A stretch of DNA of 56,561 nucleotides from Leptolyngbyaceae cyanobacterium SM1_4_3 (GCA_012031415.1 JAAUTN010000007.1:1-56561), one strand, 5' to 3'. Counted from the first letter of the stretch, positions 34,566 to 44,859 are shown. The notes: generated by a model from the sequence alone, not told the origin. Numbers and translations: made by a program.

Positions 34566-35033
34566 TTAGTTCAACCGCTCCGTGTTGCCTGATTTGACCC
34601 AACCCTCAGCGTTGTTTCCCGATGTCCGAACTTTTAGCCATTCTCCGTCAGAGCTTTCTTCTAATACGACCACCTGTTCTTCGTATCCTATGCCTCCAAT
34701 TTGCTCTGAGTCCTGAGTGGGCTCCTGCCGCAAAATTAACCCAATAGGCTGAATTACACGGGCTTCATAGGCACCAGGTGGATTAGTAGGAGTGGCCGAT
34801 GGGGTAGGGGTAGGAGAAGGTTGAACTGCTTCGGTAGGGGGTTCAGCAGGGGGTGAAATGCTCTCAGTGGGGGTATCTGCTTGAGCAGGCGGATCGTTGG
34901 GAAAAGTGGGGCGAGGTGGTGGCGTTGTAAACCGAGTAATTAGGTAGCGTGTGGTGCTGACTCCTGCAAAAAACAGAACAGCGATCGCCAGCACAAACCC
35001 TGTAAAAAACTTTGCGATTCCAGACCAACTCAT
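34566..35033 (-). CDS. Membrane-anchored SH3-domain protein
   Basis: The protein has 155 residues. One N-terminal membrane helix (about 7-28) is followed by a Pro/Thr-rich linker (36-88) and a C-terminal bacterial SH3 domain (RVIQPIGLILRQEPTQDSEQ, then VVVLEESSDGEWLKVR and EGWVKSGN). Such modules bind peptidoglycan or proteins outside the membrane. The ATG overlaps the stop of ycf46 (TAATG), so the two are translationally coupled. Confidence 0.8.
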   Translation of the reverse strand: MSWSGIAKFFTGFVLAIAVLFFAGVSTTRYLITRFTTPPPRPTFPNDPPAQADTPTESISPPAEPPTEAVQPSPTPTPSATPTNPPGAYEARVIQPIGLILRQEPTQDSEQIGGIGYEEQVVVLEESSDGEWLKVRTSGNNAEGWVKSGNTERLN

Positions 35034-36547
35034 TACGGTGACTGATGTTGAATACGATTACCTAAACTGCTTTGCCTGGAGGCTAGACGAGCTTTGCCTG
35101 CGGCCGCCCATTCCTGCAAAAATTGGATCTGGTCTTGAGCAGTCCGTGCCAGAGGAATAATCTGGCTGGCTGCTTCTAGCACATCATCGGTGGAAAAGTC
35201 TCGATTTTGACTAAAGCCGATGTGCATTGCCTCAACCAAAATCTGCTCGATTTCAGCCCCAGAAAAATCAGGCGTTTCGTAAGCCAGACGGTCTAAATCA
35301 TAACTCCTCAAATTGTGAGGGCGTAAGCGAGATAGATGAACTGAGAAAATTGCTTTGCGCTCTTCCTGATTGGGCAAACCCACAAAGAAAATTTCGTCAA
35401 ACCGCCCCCGTCGCAGCATTTCTGGCGGCAGCATCTGAATATTGTTGGCGGTGGAAACCACAAAAACAGGGGACGTTTTTTCGGCTAGCCAGGTGATGAA
35501 GGTGCCAAACACGCGGCTGGTAGTGCCAGAGTCGCCTCTGCCGTCTAACCCAGAGAAGGCCTTGTCGATTTCGTCAATCCAGAGGATACAGGGAGCCAGA
35601 GCCTCTGCAAGCTGGATCATCTGTCGAGTGCGCGATTCAGATTCTCCTACGAGTCCAGCAAACAGCCGACCCACATCCAGACGCAGCAGCGGCAGGTGCC
35701 AGTGGTGGGCGATCGCCTTTGCTGTTAGAGATTTGCCCGTTCCCTGAATACCCACTAACAATAGCCCTCTGGGATGAGGCAAGCCGTATTGTCTGGCTCG
35801 CTCGGAAAAAGCGCTGCCGCGTCGGAATAGCCAGTCTTTCAGATTGTCTAAACCACCAATATCGGAGATTTGCTCTGTTGCGGGGTGAAAATCAAGAATC
35901 TGGGTTTGACGAATCGTTTGGCGCTTTTCTTCCAGAATTAAATCTACAACTTCGGGCTGAAGTTTGTCGTGAGTGGCGATCGCCCGTGCCAAAACTCGGC
36001 GAATCCGCTCAATGGATAAGCCCTGGCAGGAGCGCACCATTTCATCTAAAGTTCGTCCGTCTAGAGATTGTCCGGTTGCGGCTGTTAGGCGTTCGATTTC
36101 GCTCTTGATTTCAATCGTACCGGGCAGCGGAAACTCTAGCACCGTTAACACTTCGCCCAAGTCGTCGGGAATAAACAACAGAGGCGAAATGATCACAATG
36201 TTTTTAGGTTGAGATTTGAGCAATCGCGCTAAGTTTCGCAGTTTACGAGAAATAGCAACATCTTCCAAAAAGCGATGAAAATCTCGCAATATGAAGACTG
36301 CTGATGCAGAAGCAGGCAATTTTTCGACCAGTTCTAATGCCTGCAACGGATTGCGTCGTCCAAACCCAGCATCGTTCAGGTTGCCCTGGTAGCCATCCAC
36401 AAAATCCCAGGTATAAATAGCGCGATTGCCCTGCTGTTTGGCAGAGGTAGCGATCGCCCCCTCAACCCGCTCCTCCTCTCGTGTGGGAATATAGATCAGC
36501 GGGTAGCGGGCACGCAATAAAAGTTCAAATTCATCACTAAAGCTCAT
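35033..36547 (-). CDS. ycf46: AAA ATPase Ycf46
   Basis: The 504-residue soluble protein matches the cyanobacterial/plastid Ycf46 family. An N-terminal inactive RecA-like half ([30 protein letters not shown]) is followed by an AAA+ module: Walker A GIQGTGKS (266-273), Walker [10 protein letters not shown] (320-328), and arginine-finger region ..[17 protein letters not shown] role in adaptation to inorganic carbon has been proposed for the Synechocystis protein. It shares a start/stop with the SH3 gene and lies 89 bp after yceD. Confidence 0.9.
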   Translation of the reverse strand: MSFSDEFELLLRARYPLIYIPTREEERVEGAIATSAKQQGNRAIYTWDFVDGYQGNLNDAGFGRRNPLQALELVEKLPASASAVFILRDFHRFLEDVAISRKLRNLARLLKSQPKNIVIISPLLFIPDDLGEVLTVLEFPLPGTIEIKSEIERLTAATGQSLDGRTLDEMVRSCQGLSIERIRRVLARAIATHDKLQPEVVDLILEEKRQTIRQTQILDFHPATEQISDIGGLDNLKDWLFRRGSAFSERARQYGLPHPRGLLLVGIQGTGKSLTAKAIAHHWHLPLLRLDVGRLFAGLVGESESRTRQMIQLAEALAPCILWIDEIDKAFSGLDGRGDSGTTSRVFGTFITWLAEKTSPVFVVSTANNIQMLPPEMLRRGRFDEIFFVGLPNQEERKAIFSVHLSRLRPHNLRSYDLDRLAYETPDFSGAEIEQILVEAMHIGFSQNRDFSTDDVLEAASQIIPLARTAQDQIQFLQEWAAAGKARLASRQSSLGNRIQHQSP

Positions 36548-36636
36548 TCCGAGGTTTGGGTTAGGGGTCAGTTAAGAATAAATTGATTAATTACTAATCC
36601 TGAAAGCCAAATTCTCAGTTTAGCCCTCAATCAGAC

Positions 36637-37140
36637 TCAGTTAGAGATTTGGTTTTTCAGTGCTTCTAAAGAAGCCCAACGGCGATCGGTCGTTGGTTCG
36701 GTATTTTGAGTGTCAAGTTGAATTCCGGCACAAGCAGCATCACAGATCTGGCGTTGCGGAATTTCTAAACAAAGCTGCTCATACAGCCACTCGTCTGGCT
36801 CAAAGTAGCCCTGTGGTGAGATCGTTTCTATCAAATCTTCAAGCGAAACCTCGCGTTCAACTAGAAGTTCGTCTGCGTCCTTGTCTGGCTCTTGTAGCCA
36901 AATTAGCTCAACCGGATTGATAGAAAGGCGGTAATTGTATTGCTGAAGACAGCGATCGCAGCTTAGCGTGACAATCGTTTCCGCATGGGCAGAAACTTCC
37001 AAGTAGTTTCCTCGATGGGTCACTTGCAAACTCCCCTGAACGGGAGTTAACGTTGCTAGAGCTGAAAAGTATTCCTTGACCTGAACATATTCCGTTTGCT
37101 CAGGCGCTTTAGCTAATCGTGGAATATAAATTGCTTCCAT
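36637..37140 (-). CDS. yceD: YceD (DUF177) family protein
   Basis: The protein has 167 residues. The conserved core includes VSAHAETIVTLSCDRCLQQY (CxxC at about 79-82) and ISPQGYFEPDEWLYEQLCLE, then the C-terminal pair CDAACAG. YceD proteins are needed for 23S rRNA accumulation in plants and bacteria and are often found near ribosomal genes; here the gene sits in the rpmH-rnpA-yidC string. The Cys pairs could bind zinc. Confidence 0.82.
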   Translation of the reverse strand: MEAIYIPRLAKAPEQTEYVQVKEYFSALATLTPVQGSLQVTHRGNYLEVSAHAETIVTLSCDRCLQQYNYRLSINPVELIWLQEPDKDADELLVEREVSLEDLIETISPQGYFEPDEWLYEQLCLEIPQRQICDAACAGIQLDTQNTEPTTDRRWASLEALKNQISN

Positions 37141-37320
37141 GAGTGAGCGATCCTATAAGATCGCTTTACGCCCAGCCAAGTATTGATCCTAACAGTTTCA
37201 GTCTATCGATCCAATCAGACTCTCACTCACAATTCCAGTGAAATCTCCAAAGAATCTCAAAAATTAGAATTGCGCGAGCTTTCTTTACCACCCGCCTGGA
37301 TTGACAGATGAGACGTTTAA

Positions 37321-37827
37321 CTAGCTTTGGAGTGGACGGACAACTAGACGGCGATCGGGTTCTCGTCCTCGGCTGTAAGTTTCCAAATCTTCAAAGGACT
37401 TGAGAAAAGTATGAACCTGGCGACGCTCAGCAGACGACAGTGCAGCCATCTCGAACTCTTCGCCTGTTTCACGTACTTTAGCTGCCGCTTGCTCAGCCAT
37501 CGCCTGTAGCTCAGCCTGTCTTTTAGCGCGGTAGCCGTTTAGCTCAACCGTGTAGGCACACTGCTGGTCCTCTGGCTGCCCTAAATTAAGCGTTGTATTA
37601 GCTAGATATTGAACTGCATCTAAAACAGATCCGTCTACACCGATTAATGTCTCAACCTGTTTAGAAGTCAGAGATGCAGAGTCAATAACTAACCAGTAGC
37701 TGCCTTCCTGCTGCGTTTGCTCTGCGTCCGTGTGGACTGAAGCAGACAATCCAGCTAGTTCTAACAACTCTTCTAACCACTCTTGCCCGCGCTGCAATTG
37801 GCTCTCATCCATAAGCGCAACCGTCAT
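37321..37827 (-). CDS. khpB: Jag/KhpB-type RNA-binding protein (KH + R3H)
   Basis: The protein has 168 residues. A KH-like domain spans about 45-95 ([20 protein letters not shown], GxxG-like IGVDG) and the R3H domain follows ([19 protein letters not shown] with the Arg-x3-His pattern). The usual Jag-N domain is missing, as in other cyanobacteria. The ATG overlaps the yidC stop (ATGA), the classic yidC-jag pair. It is a cytoplasmic RNA-binding protein linked to envelope growth. Confidence 0.85.
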   Translation of the reverse strand: MTVALMDESQLQRGQEWLEELLELAGLSASVHTDAEQTQQEGSYWLVIDSASLTSKQVETLIGVDGSVLDAVQYLANTTLNLGQPEDQQCAYTVELNGYRAKRQAELQAMAEQAAAKVRETGEEFEMAALSSAERRQVHTFLKSFEDLETYSRGREPDRRLVVRPLQS

Positions 37828-38975
37828 GCCTTCTTCTTAGAACGCTTTGGCTCGAACGGAAGAGTTTCTCTACCCTCTTCGTCATCACCCGACTTACCGC
37901 TTGCTTTCTCCTCGGCATCTACAATCTTCTGAAGATTTTCAGGCAGAGGCTCTCGCGATAGGATAAACGTCTGCATCGTTTGAAAGATATTGGCAATCAC
38001 CATGTACATCAGTACGCCAGCAGGCAACGGGAAAAACAGGAACATTCCTGAAAACAGCACAGGTGTAACCTTGTTTACCGCAGTCTGCTGAGGATTTGAG
38101 CTAGCGCCCTGACCAGAGAGCAACTGGTTGATGTAGAGGCTAAGCCCAAAAAAGATGACCATGCCAACAATATCCCAGTGGATTGCCCCATCTTCATCAA
38201 AGGCCCCAACTCGACCAAGCGCGTCAATGAACAAGAACCCTTTGTTTGCTGCCAGTCCTGGAATCGTGCCCTGAAGCGTTACCTCACCAGGGTTAAGAGC
38301 CTCCAGACTTCCATTTTCGTCAAACCGAACTAGCTCTTCACCTTTGGTTACTTTCCAGTCAGGTATAATTTGCGTTTCGGGATATTCGTCCAAAAGTTGC
38401 TTGAGTGGAGTTCCCTCGGCGGTTTGAAACTCAATGCTAGTCTTTTCACCTGCTACCAGTCGGTTTCCTCCCGGAATTACCGCAGACACGGGAGCATGAA
38501 CGCCATCAGCGATATAGATGTTCTGTGGCTTAGTAACAAGCGCCTGCGGCTGAATCTGCTCAATCTGCTCGGACGGAAAAATTTGCAGATTAACAGAATA
38601 ATTAACGTTGGAAAAAGGCGACCCACGCAAGGTGGCAAACAGAGCAAACAGGATAGGCATTTGCAAAAGAACCGGGAAACACCCTGCCAGGGGATTACCA
38701 AACTCTTTATAAACCTTACTCATTTCCTCCTGCTGCTTGGCAGGCTCATCCTTATAGCGCTCCTGGACTTCTTTAACTCGCTTTTGCATAGCGGGCTGGG
38801 CAACACGCATCCGCCTCATGCTGCGAATCGAGCCTGCGCTGAGCGGGTAAAGGGCAAACCGAATAACTAGCGTCAGAGCCACGATGGCTAGACCATAGCT
38901 TGGCACAATCCCGTAGAAGAAATCCAGGATTGGCAGCATCACATTGTTGGAAAGAAACCCGACACCAAAATCCAT
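37824..38975 (-). CDS. yidC: Membrane protein insertase YidC/Oxa1
   Basis: The protein has 383 residues. The first conserved helix has [20 protein letters not shown], with the groove Arg (about 39). The cytoplasmic hairpin runs through [20 protein letters not shown], and [16 protein letters not shown] is followed by three more helices. A long loop of about 140 residues between helices 2 and 3 is typical of the cyanobacterial/thylakoid (Alb3) type. It inserts membrane and thylakoid proteins. A charged tail (EPKRSKKKA) may contact ribosomes. Confidence 0.95.
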   Translation of the reverse strand: MDFGVGFLSNNVMLPILDFFYGIVPSYGLAIVALTLVIRFALYPLSAGSIRSMRRMRVAQPAMQKRVKEVQERYKDEPAKQQEEMSKVYKEFGNPLAGCFPVLLQMPILFALFATLRGSPFSNVNYSVNLQIFPSEQIEQIQPQALVTKPQNIYIADGVHAPVSAVIPGGNRLVAGEKTSIEFQTAEGTPLKQLLDEYPETQIIPDWKVTKGEELVRFDENGSLEALNPGEVTLQGTIPGLAANKGFLFIDALGRVGAFDEDGAIHWDIVGMVIFFGLSLYINQLLSGQGASSNPQQTAVNKVTPVLFSGMFLFFPLPAGVLMYMVIANIFQTMQTFILSREPLPENLQKIVDAEEKASGKSGDDEEGRETLPFEPKRSKKKA

Positions 38976-39126
38976 GTGCTCTATGTCAACCTACGTACTC
39001 TGAGTTATTTGAGTCTAATCTATCTGATTATCAATCAGCCTGTAAGTCTATCGGCATACTAAACAAATGTGCTAGGCCTTCAGGAGAGGAGTATAACCTA
39101 CCCTTCCTTCAACTTAACTCCTTAAC

Positions 39127-39519
39127 TTACTGACCTATCGAACCACTAGGCTGCTGGACTTTAACCGACAAATGCTGATTGATGTAGTCGCAAACCTCGC
39201 GAAATCGAGGTATGGCTCTAAGCTCTAGGCGGCTACCGTCTTTGAGTGTGACTACCATATCTCCCCAGGCACCCAAACCACGAGGAACAGTAACCACTTT
39301 GACGACTTCGGAATAGATGACATCAGAGCGATCGCGCCCTAACCAGCCACCTATTACTGAAATTCGGCGGCTTGTGATTCGATAGCGCAACCATAGGGCG
39401 CGAACAATCGCCCCAACCGTTAGCGGCAGGCAAATTACGGTTAAGCCAAGAAGCAAATTAAAAATTAGATCTCCAATGTGGGGGCCACCCTCGAAAAATA
39501 CCTCTTCCTTAATGCCCAT
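39127..39519 (-). CDS. PH-domain (bPH2/YdbT-like) membrane protein
   Basis: The protein has 130 residues. A helix pair with LLLGLTVICLPLTVGAIVRA (about 19-38) precedes YRITSRRISVIGGWLGRDRS, the typical start of the bacterial PH-like beta domain, and VVTLKDGSRLELRAIPRFRE. The ATG overlaps the rnpA frame by 11 bp, so it is coupled to rnpA. The rpmH-rnpA-PH-yidC order is a cyanobacterial pattern. Function unknown. Confidence 0.8.
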   Translation of the reverse strand: MGIKEEVFFEGGPHIGDLIFNLLLGLTVICLPLTVGAIVRALWLRYRITSRRISVIGGWLGRDRSDVIYSEVVKVVTVPRGLGAWGDMVVTLKDGSRLELRAIPRFREVCDYINQHLSVKVQQPSGSIGQ

Positions 39520-39922
39520 TCACAACCTCAGACTTTTTTAATAACTGCTTCAATTCTTGCAGAAATTGCCCATAATCGCACTGAGTTGCAGTCGGTTTGA
39601 CGACAATCACAATTTTCCAACCCTGAGGAATCTCAGGCAAAAGCTGCTGCATTGCAGACCGAATTTGTCGCTTAATGCGGTTGCGGACGACTGCCCGCTT
39701 GCTTACCTTCTGACTGATCGAAATGCCAATTTGGGTGAAGGACACCTTTTCAGACAACAATCTCTTAGATATTAGAGCGCCCTGGTCTTCACAAGTCGTT
39801 TTGGGCGATCGCCGCTTCAATGCTACCAGAGTGAGGTGAAGAGTAGAACGCCGCAGACCCGACCGATAAACTGCACTAAAGTCTCTACGATGTCGAAGTC
39901 GATGAACCTTAGGCAAAGCCAC
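39509..39922 (-). CDS. rnpA: Ribonuclease P protein component
   Basis: The 137-residue product begins at GTG 39922 (MALPKVHRLRHRRDFSAVYR); a TTG at 39937 would add five residues. It is the protein cofactor of RNase P, which trims tRNA 5' leaders. The family signature SKRAVVRNRIKRQIRSAMQQ and the basic RNR patch are present. An insertion (RRSPKTTCEDQGALISKRLL) lengthens the loop before it. It lies 67 bp after rpmH, the usual partner. Confidence 0.93.
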   Translation of the reverse strand: MALPKVHRLRHRRDFSAVYRSGLRRSTLHLTLVALKRRSPKTTCEDQGALISKRLLSEKVSFTQIGISISQKVSKRAVVRNRIKRQIRSAMQQLLPEIPQGWKIVIVVKPTATQCDYGQFLQELKQLLKKSEVVNGH

Positions 39923-39989
39923 ATTTACACCACTCAAGCTGTTTTATAACGCGCTTGCTTTCCGCTGAACTCGCTAGATTGTGCAGCCC

Positions 39990-40130
39990 CTAGCTGACTG
40001 AGAGCCGCAGGCGGCCCTTGCGCCGCCTTGCTTTAATCACGCGCCGTCCAGTTTGAGTCCGCATTCTGGCTCTGAAGCCAGAAGTTCTTTTCCGCTTACG
40101 GCTAGTGCCGCCCAAGGTGCGCTTAGTCAT
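39990..40130 (-). CDS. rpmH: Ribosomal protein L34
   Basis: Only 46 residues: [20 protein letters not shown], then [20 protein letters not shown] and LRLSVS. It is the highly basic L34 of the large ribosomal subunit. The cyanobacterial form starts TKRTL(G/E)GT instead of KRTFQPS, as here. It is the first gene of the rpmH-rnpA-PH-yidC-khpB string. Confidence 0.97.
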   Translation of the reverse strand: MTKRTLGGTSRKRKRTSGFRARMRTQTGRRVIKARRRKGRLRLSVS

Positions 40131-40270
40131 ACGAATACTCCAAACTTCTTCACATTCAAAAACCCACAGTCCACCATCATATCACTTCAGGCAACTGCGG
40201 GAACCCCTTGAAGCTTAGGGGAATTAGAAACCACTTAATCCCTTACCTAATGGACAGCACTGGGAATAAA

Positions 40271-40807
40271 TTACCGACCGATGGTTAAAATCCAGGTACC
40301 GACGTAGCGCAACAGAGGCAAATCACCGGGAGAGCGTACTAGACAATTGAAATAGTGGGTGCCAGAAAATCTTGGGTTGCGGACATCCGAAAAGACCAGT
40401 TCAACGCGGGTTCGGGCGGGAACGGGTTCTTCTGGATAAATCTCAATGACGCGATTTTCCTCATCCCAGCTAACTTCACTCAGAGGAATGCTTTCGCCAT
40501 CAATGCGAATCTCAATTTCATCTGGGTTAAATGTGCCTTCGTAGGTGTCAGGGTAGGTGATAGCAAACTGGGCTACCGCTAGCTCCATCTTGTCAGCAGG
40601 AACTCGCAAGCGGTAGCGATCAAAGCGGTTAGGAATGCCGTCATAGTCAAGGCGGTAGCCTAGCTGATACTCCCGGTCAACTCCACTGAAAATGGTTAGC
40701 CCCGGTAAACCCTGAGCCAAACTAACAGCAGAAAACCCGGTTAGCAGGCAACCTGTAGCTGCAAAAACTGAGAGTAGACGACGGATGGATGAGCCTTTAG
40801 AAGACAT
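40271..40807 (-). CDS. DUF2808 exported protein
   Basis: The protein has 178 residues with a signal peptide (1-31, cleaved near VSLAQG). The mature part YRLRVPADKMELAVAQFAIT followed by TFNPDEIEIRI and EEPVPARTRVELVFSDVRNP matches the DUF2808 family, restricted mainly to cyanobacteria. It is predicted to be in the periplasm or lumen. Function is unknown. It stands alone, 140 bp upstream of rpmH on the same strand. Confidence 0.85.
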   Translation of the reverse strand: MSSKGSSIRRLLSVFAATGCLLTGFSAVSLAQGLPGLTIFSGVDREYQLGYRLDYDGIPNRFDRYRLRVPADKMELAVAQFAITYPDTYEGTFNPDEIEIRIDGESIPLSEVSWDEENRVIEIYPEEPVPARTRVELVFSDVRNPRFSGTHYFNCLVRSPGDLPLLRYVGTWILTIGR

Positions 40808-41753
40808 GAACCTTGTACCTGGATACTAAGTATTTGACAATCTAGATCACGGAACTTCACCAATCTCGACTCTAGCAGGATTGGCGGGTAATTGAATAAT
40901 TCACTAGCTGATCGACGTAATCAGGTGTAAAAAGTGCCGTGCTGATACCCGCCCAAACTTTGACCAAGCAGGAAATTAGCGTTGGACTCTGTGCTGAGGG
41001 CGATCGCTTAAAATCATAAAGAAATGTAGCTAACCGTAAATATTTCTACCTAAGTTTTTACCTAGAGTAGTGCTGGAATGGTCAAAGAAATTTAATTCTT
41101 CCCAACCCATTTTGCTTGATCTAATCTATAAGATCTATAAGACAAGTTGAAGATATAGATTGGCTCCAAAGAATTGACCTAAGATGCATAACGATCTGTA
41201 CACGATAGAGGTAATGTGCATTGGCTTCAGGTTTAATGATTTACTTGGATTCTCATGAATTAAAGTTCTCAATTTATATTCACCGGAGTATTAATTGACT
41301 TGCTAGATTGACTACATTTAAAGCAAGTAGATTCAGGGTAGAGCAAGTAAATTAGACGAGTGTACAGAGTTAGAAACGAAATGTAGAGAAGTGATCGAGT
41401 CAATCTCTGGCGTGATTCAAAGCCATGTCTCTTTTGAGTGAAAGACTTCAATAGCTAGAAAAGAGCCAAACAATAGCCAAGAATAGAGTTGTTCAAGATT
41501 TTGTAAATGAGTAGACAAGGCAGTGGAAAGACTTCATGGGGTTAAGTCTAGCCCCTACCCTCTATCAGCACGAAGACATAAATTTTCTACTAGAAGCAAT
41601 GAACTTAGAGCTATTTTGATAGCTCGTGTTTCTGGTGATAAAGACAATCAGGCTCTGCTGCTCAGTGCAATGTATCTAACAACTCAAGGCATTGCAAATA
41701 ACAGAGTCAACTAACTTTTGTTGACTTGAATTCAAGGAGATCAAGGAGAATTC
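40808..41753. other. Long AT-rich intergenic region upstream of pntAA
   Basis: 946 bp with no convincing gene. A 63-codon GTG frame at 41523-41714 has no recognisable features. Close to pntAA there is a 7-bp inverted repeat, AGTCAAC (41705-41711) / GTTGACT (41720-41726), then two tandem TCAAGGAGA motifs that act as Shine-Dalgarno sequences just before the ATG. Confidence 0.5.
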
Positions 41754-42920
41754 ATGAAAATAGCTATCGCTAAAGAAATTGAGGTTGGAGAGCGTCGGGT
41801 TGCGGTGATTCCCGATACGGTTGCTCGGCTAGTCAAGCAGGGACTTGAGGTTTTGGTAGAAACTGGAGCGGGAGAGCGGGCTTACTTCCCTGACGCTGAT
41901 TATGAAGCGGCAGGTGCAAAAATTATCCACGATTCGGCTCAGCTTTGGGGTGAGGCAGATATTCTGCTAAAGGTCAGCCCTCCTCAGGATAGAGACGGAC
42001 AGCCTGAGATTAATTTTCTGAAAGAAGGGGCTATTCTGATTAGCTTTCTCAACCCCCTGGGAACGCCTGAACTGATTCAGAGTCTAGCCGAGCGTAAAGT
42101 AACCGCCTTCAGCATGGAGATGATTCCCCGTAGCAGTCGGGCACAAAGTATGGATGCGCTGTCTTCTCAAGCTGGGGTAGCAGGATATAAAGCGACTTTG
42201 ATTGCAGCGGCGGCTTTGCCTAAGTTCTTCCCCATGTTGACAACCGCAGCCGGAACTATCGCTCCAGCGAAGGTGTTTGTCATGGGTGCTGGAGTTGCAG
42301 GGTTGCAGGCGATCGCCACTGCTCGTCGTCTTGGTGCAGTAGTTGAAGCCTTTGACATTCGACCTGCGGTAAAAGAAGAGGTGCAGAGTCTTGGGGCTAA
42401 GTTTGTTGAGGTGAAGCTAGAGGAAGACACGGTTGCGACGGGTGGCTACGCCAAAGAAGTTTCAGAAGCGGCTAAGCAGCGATCGCGGGAAGTCGTCACC
42501 GAACACGTCCGCCAATCCGATGTGGTAATCACCACTGCTCAGGTGCCTGGGAAAAAAGCGCCATTACTGGTGACGGAGGAAATGGTCGGCCAGATGAAAC
42601 CTGGCTCAGTGATCGTTGACCTGGCCGCGGAGCAAGGCGGCAACTGTGCCTGTACGGAACCCGGCAAGGATGTTGTACATCACGGAGTCACCATCATCGG
42701 CACGATCAATCTGCCTGCCTCTATGCCTATTCACGCCAGCCAGATGTATGCCAAAAACTTGCTGACACTGGTGCAGTACCTTATGAAGGACGGCGCACTG
42801 CAACTCAACTTTGAGGATGACATCATCAACAGTGCCTGCGTTGTCCATGCTGGAGAAATCCGCAATCAGCGGGTGCGTGAAGCTCTAGGAGCCGCCAGCC
42901 CTCAGCCCTCAACGCTGTAA
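41754..42920 (+). CDS. pntA: NAD(P) transhydrogenase alpha subunit, part 1 (NAD-binding)
   Basis: The 388-residue soluble dI subunit (PntAA) binds NAD(H). Signatures are EVGERRVAVIPDTVARLVKQ, the MGAGVAGLQAIATARRLGAVVEAFDIRP Rossmann region and IVDLAAEQGGNCACTEPG. With PntAB and PntB it couples proton flow to hydride transfer between NADH and NADP in the cytoplasmic/thylakoid membrane. AAGGAG lies 5 bases before the ATG. The alpha chain is split in two genes, as usual in cyanobacteria. Confidence 0.95.
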   Translation: MKIAIAKEIEVGERRVAVIPDTVARLVKQGLEVLVETGAGERAYFPDADYEAAGAKIIHDSAQLWGEADILLKVSPPQDRDGQPEINFLKEGAILISFLNPLGTPELIQSLAERKVTAFSMEMIPRSSRAQSMDALSSQAGVAGYKATLIAAAALPKFFPMLTTAAGTIAPAKVFVMGAGVAGLQAIATARRLGAVVEAFDIRPAVKEEVQSLGAKFVEVKLEEDTVATGGYAKEVSEAAKQRSREVVTEHVRQSDVVITTAQVPGKKAPLLVTEEMVGQMKPGSVIVDLAAEQGGNCACTEPGKDVVHHGVTIIGTINLPASMPIHASQMYAKNLLTLVQYLMKDGALQLNFEDDIINSACVVHAGEIRNQRVREALGAASPQPSTL

Positions 42921-42978
42921 CCTCCAGCGCTATAGAAAGTCTGTGAAAGGTGGATTTGTAAAAGGAATTTGTGACCCC

Positions 42979-43272
42979 ATGACAGCAGGATTACTGACTG
43001 GTTTAGTTGTGTTTGTCTTAGCCTCGTTTGTTGGATTTGAGGTGATCAATAAAGTGCCGCCCACCCTGCATACCCCTTTGATGTCGGGCGCTAATGCAAT
43101 TTCTGGAATTGCCGTCATTGGTGCGGTGCTGATTGCCGGAGCGCAAGAGTGGAATGTCACCGTCATCCTGGGCTTAATCGCGGTAGTTTTAGCGACTGTT
43201 AACGTCGTAGGCGGCTTTTTGGTGACCGATCGGATGTTGCAAATGTTTAAGAAAAAAGAGGTGAAGGCATGA
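42979..43272 (+). CDS. NAD(P) transhydrogenase alpha subunit, part 2 (membrane)
   Basis: The product has 97 residues from ATG 42979; a GTG at 42943 would add 12. It has about three membrane helices, with the family segment VGFEVINKVPPTLHTPLMSG ANAISG characteristic of the PntAB/dII part. It forms half of the proton channel with PntB. The pntB start overlaps its stop by 4 bases (ATGA). Confidence 0.93.
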   Translation: MTAGLLTGLVVFVLASFVGFEVINKVPPTLHTPLMSGANAISGIAVIGAVLIAGAQEWNVTVILGLIAVVLATVNVVGGFLVTDRMLQMFKKKEVKA

Positions 43273-44684
43273 GCGGCGGGTTTACAGAGTTTTTGCCAAC
43301 TGGAATTGAAATTACCTATCTGGTTGCAGCCTCCCTATTTATTGTTGGGTTGAAACAGTTGGGATCGCCTGCGACTGCACGTCGGGGTAACTTGATTGCA
43401 GCGATCGGAATGTTTCTAGCAATTGTTGCCACCCTGCTGAATCAGTCGGTGTTGAACTACCAGATGATTTTGGTTGGTGTAGTGATTGGATCGTTGGTGG
43501 GGGCGATCGCCGCTCAAAAAGTCGAAATGACCGCTATGCCCCAAATGGTGGGCTTGCTCAACGGCTTAGGCGGTGCCGCCTCCACCCTGATCGCAGTCGG
43601 TGAATACTGGCGGCTGATGGGCACTGGCGACCCCATTCCCCTAGATGCCACCCTCACCATTATTCTCAGCGTTTTAATTGGCAACATCACCCTTACAGGA
43701 AGTTTTCTGGCGTTTGCCAAACTGCAAGGTCTGGTGAGCGGTTCCCCTGTAACGTACCCGCTTCAGCAGCCTATCAATATCCTCTTGCTGGTTGGTTTCC
43801 TGGCAGGCAGCACTTACCTAGTTACAACAGCCACTGACCCCACGATCTTCCTGGTCATTAATGGAATTTCTCTGCTTTTGGGTGTGCTGTTTGTGTTGCC
43901 CATCGGCGGTGCAGATATGCCAGTCGTGATCTCGCTATTAAACTCCTTCTCCGGTTTGGCAGCGAGTGCCGCAGGTTTTGTCTTGATGAACAATATGCTA
44001 ATTATTGCAGGCGCACTGGTTGGCGCTTCGGGTATCATCTTGACGCAAATCATGTGTAAAGCAATGAACCGTTCCCTGGCTAGCGTTTTATTTGGTGCAT
44101 TTGGCGGCGCTACTAAAGTAACCGGAGGAGCCAGTGGCACTCAGCAGGACAAGATCGTTCGGTCAATTGGGGCAGAGGAAGGCGCAATGATGCTGGGCTA
44201 TGCCCGTTCGGTCGTGATTGTACCTGGATATGGAATGGCAGTCGCTCAGGCCCAGCACACCGTTAGAGAACTGGCAGACCAGTTAGAGAAAATGGGCGTG
44301 GAAGTTAAATATGCGATTCATCCGGTGGCTGGACGAATGCCCGGACACATGAACGTGCTGCTAGCAGAGGCAAACGTGCCCTACCCTCAGCTTTATGACA
44401 TGGATGACATTAACCCTGAATTTGAGCGTACCGATGTTGCTTTGGTCATTGGGGCAAACGATGTGGTGAACCCTGCCGCCCGAAGCGATGCTAATAGCCC
44501 CATTTATGGAATGCCCATCTTAGAGGTAGACAAAGCTCAGCACACGATTGTGATTAAACGCGGCATGAGCGCTGGCTTTGCAGGCGTTGAAAACGATTTG
44601 TTCTATAAAGACAAAACCATGATGCTGTTTGGCGGTGCTAAAGACATGGTGGCTCAGCTTGTGTCTGAGGTGAAGCAACTCTAA
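43269..44684 (+). CDS. pntB: NAD(P) transhydrogenase beta subunit
   Basis: The protein has 471 residues. Nine or so membrane helices occupy the first 270 residues, including MPVVISLLNSFSGLAASAAG. The soluble dIII NADP-binding domain follows, with VVIVPGYGMAVAQAQHTVRE and HPVAGRMPGHMNVLLAEA, then VALVIGANDVVNPAAR. It is complete and is the last gene of pntAA-pntAB-pntB. Two strong hairpins follow the stop. Confidence 0.95.
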   Translation: MSGGFTEFLPTGIEITYLVAASLFIVGLKQLGSPATARRGNLIAAIGMFLAIVATLLNQSVLNYQMILVGVVIGSLVGAIAAQKVEMTAMPQMVGLLNGLGGAASTLIAVGEYWRLMGTGDPIPLDATLTIILSVLIGNITLTGSFLAFAKLQGLVSGSPVTYPLQQPINILLLVGFLAGSTYLVTTATDPTIFLVINGISLLLGVLFVLPIGGADMPVVISLLNSFSGLAASAAGFVLMNNMLIIAGALVGASGIILTQIMCKAMNRSLASVLFGAFGGATKVTGGASGTQQDKIVRSIGAEEGAMMLGYARSVVIVPGYGMAVAQAQHTVRELADQLEKMGVEVKYAIHPVAGRMPGHMNVLLAEANVPYPQLYDMDDINPEFERTDVALVIGANDVVNPAARSDANSPIYGMPILEVDKAQHTIVIKRGMSAGFAGVENDLFYKDKTMMLFGGAKDMVAQLVSEVKQL

Positions 44685-44756
44685 GCAGAAGTGCTTACGC
44701 AAGCCAAAACTTCTGCTATACCTGTTCTTGGCTCCCAAACTAAAGCTTGGGAGCCA
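44685..44756 (+). terminator. Tandem hairpins after pntB
   Basis: GCAGAAGT/ACTTCTGC (44685-44716) is followed by TGGCTCCCAA (44729-44738) / TTGGGAGCCA (44747-44756) with an 8-nt loop. They lie within 75 bp of the pntB stop and probably end the operon; no T-run is present. Confidence 0.55.
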
Positions 44757-44826
44757 GAAGAAAGCGATCGCCTCGCCAACGAGGACTTAAGCCGAACGCC
44801 CCTAAAACGAATAAAAATGATTGCCT

Positions 44827-44859
44827 AGAGCTGCGACTTCTCGAAGAAGTCGCAGCTCT
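44827..44859. repeat. Palindromic element CTGCGACTTCT, copy 1
   Basis: AGAGCTGCGACTTC pairs perfectly with GAAGTCGCAGCTCT across a 5-nt loop. The same core occurs at 54973-55005 with a different closing pair (AGATCT instead of AGAGCT), and the changes are compensatory. Confidence 0.75.

Noticed and set aside
41523-41714. 63-codon GTG frame upstream of pntAA
   Set aside because: No Shine-Dalgarno sequence, no domain, and AT-rich intergenic composition.
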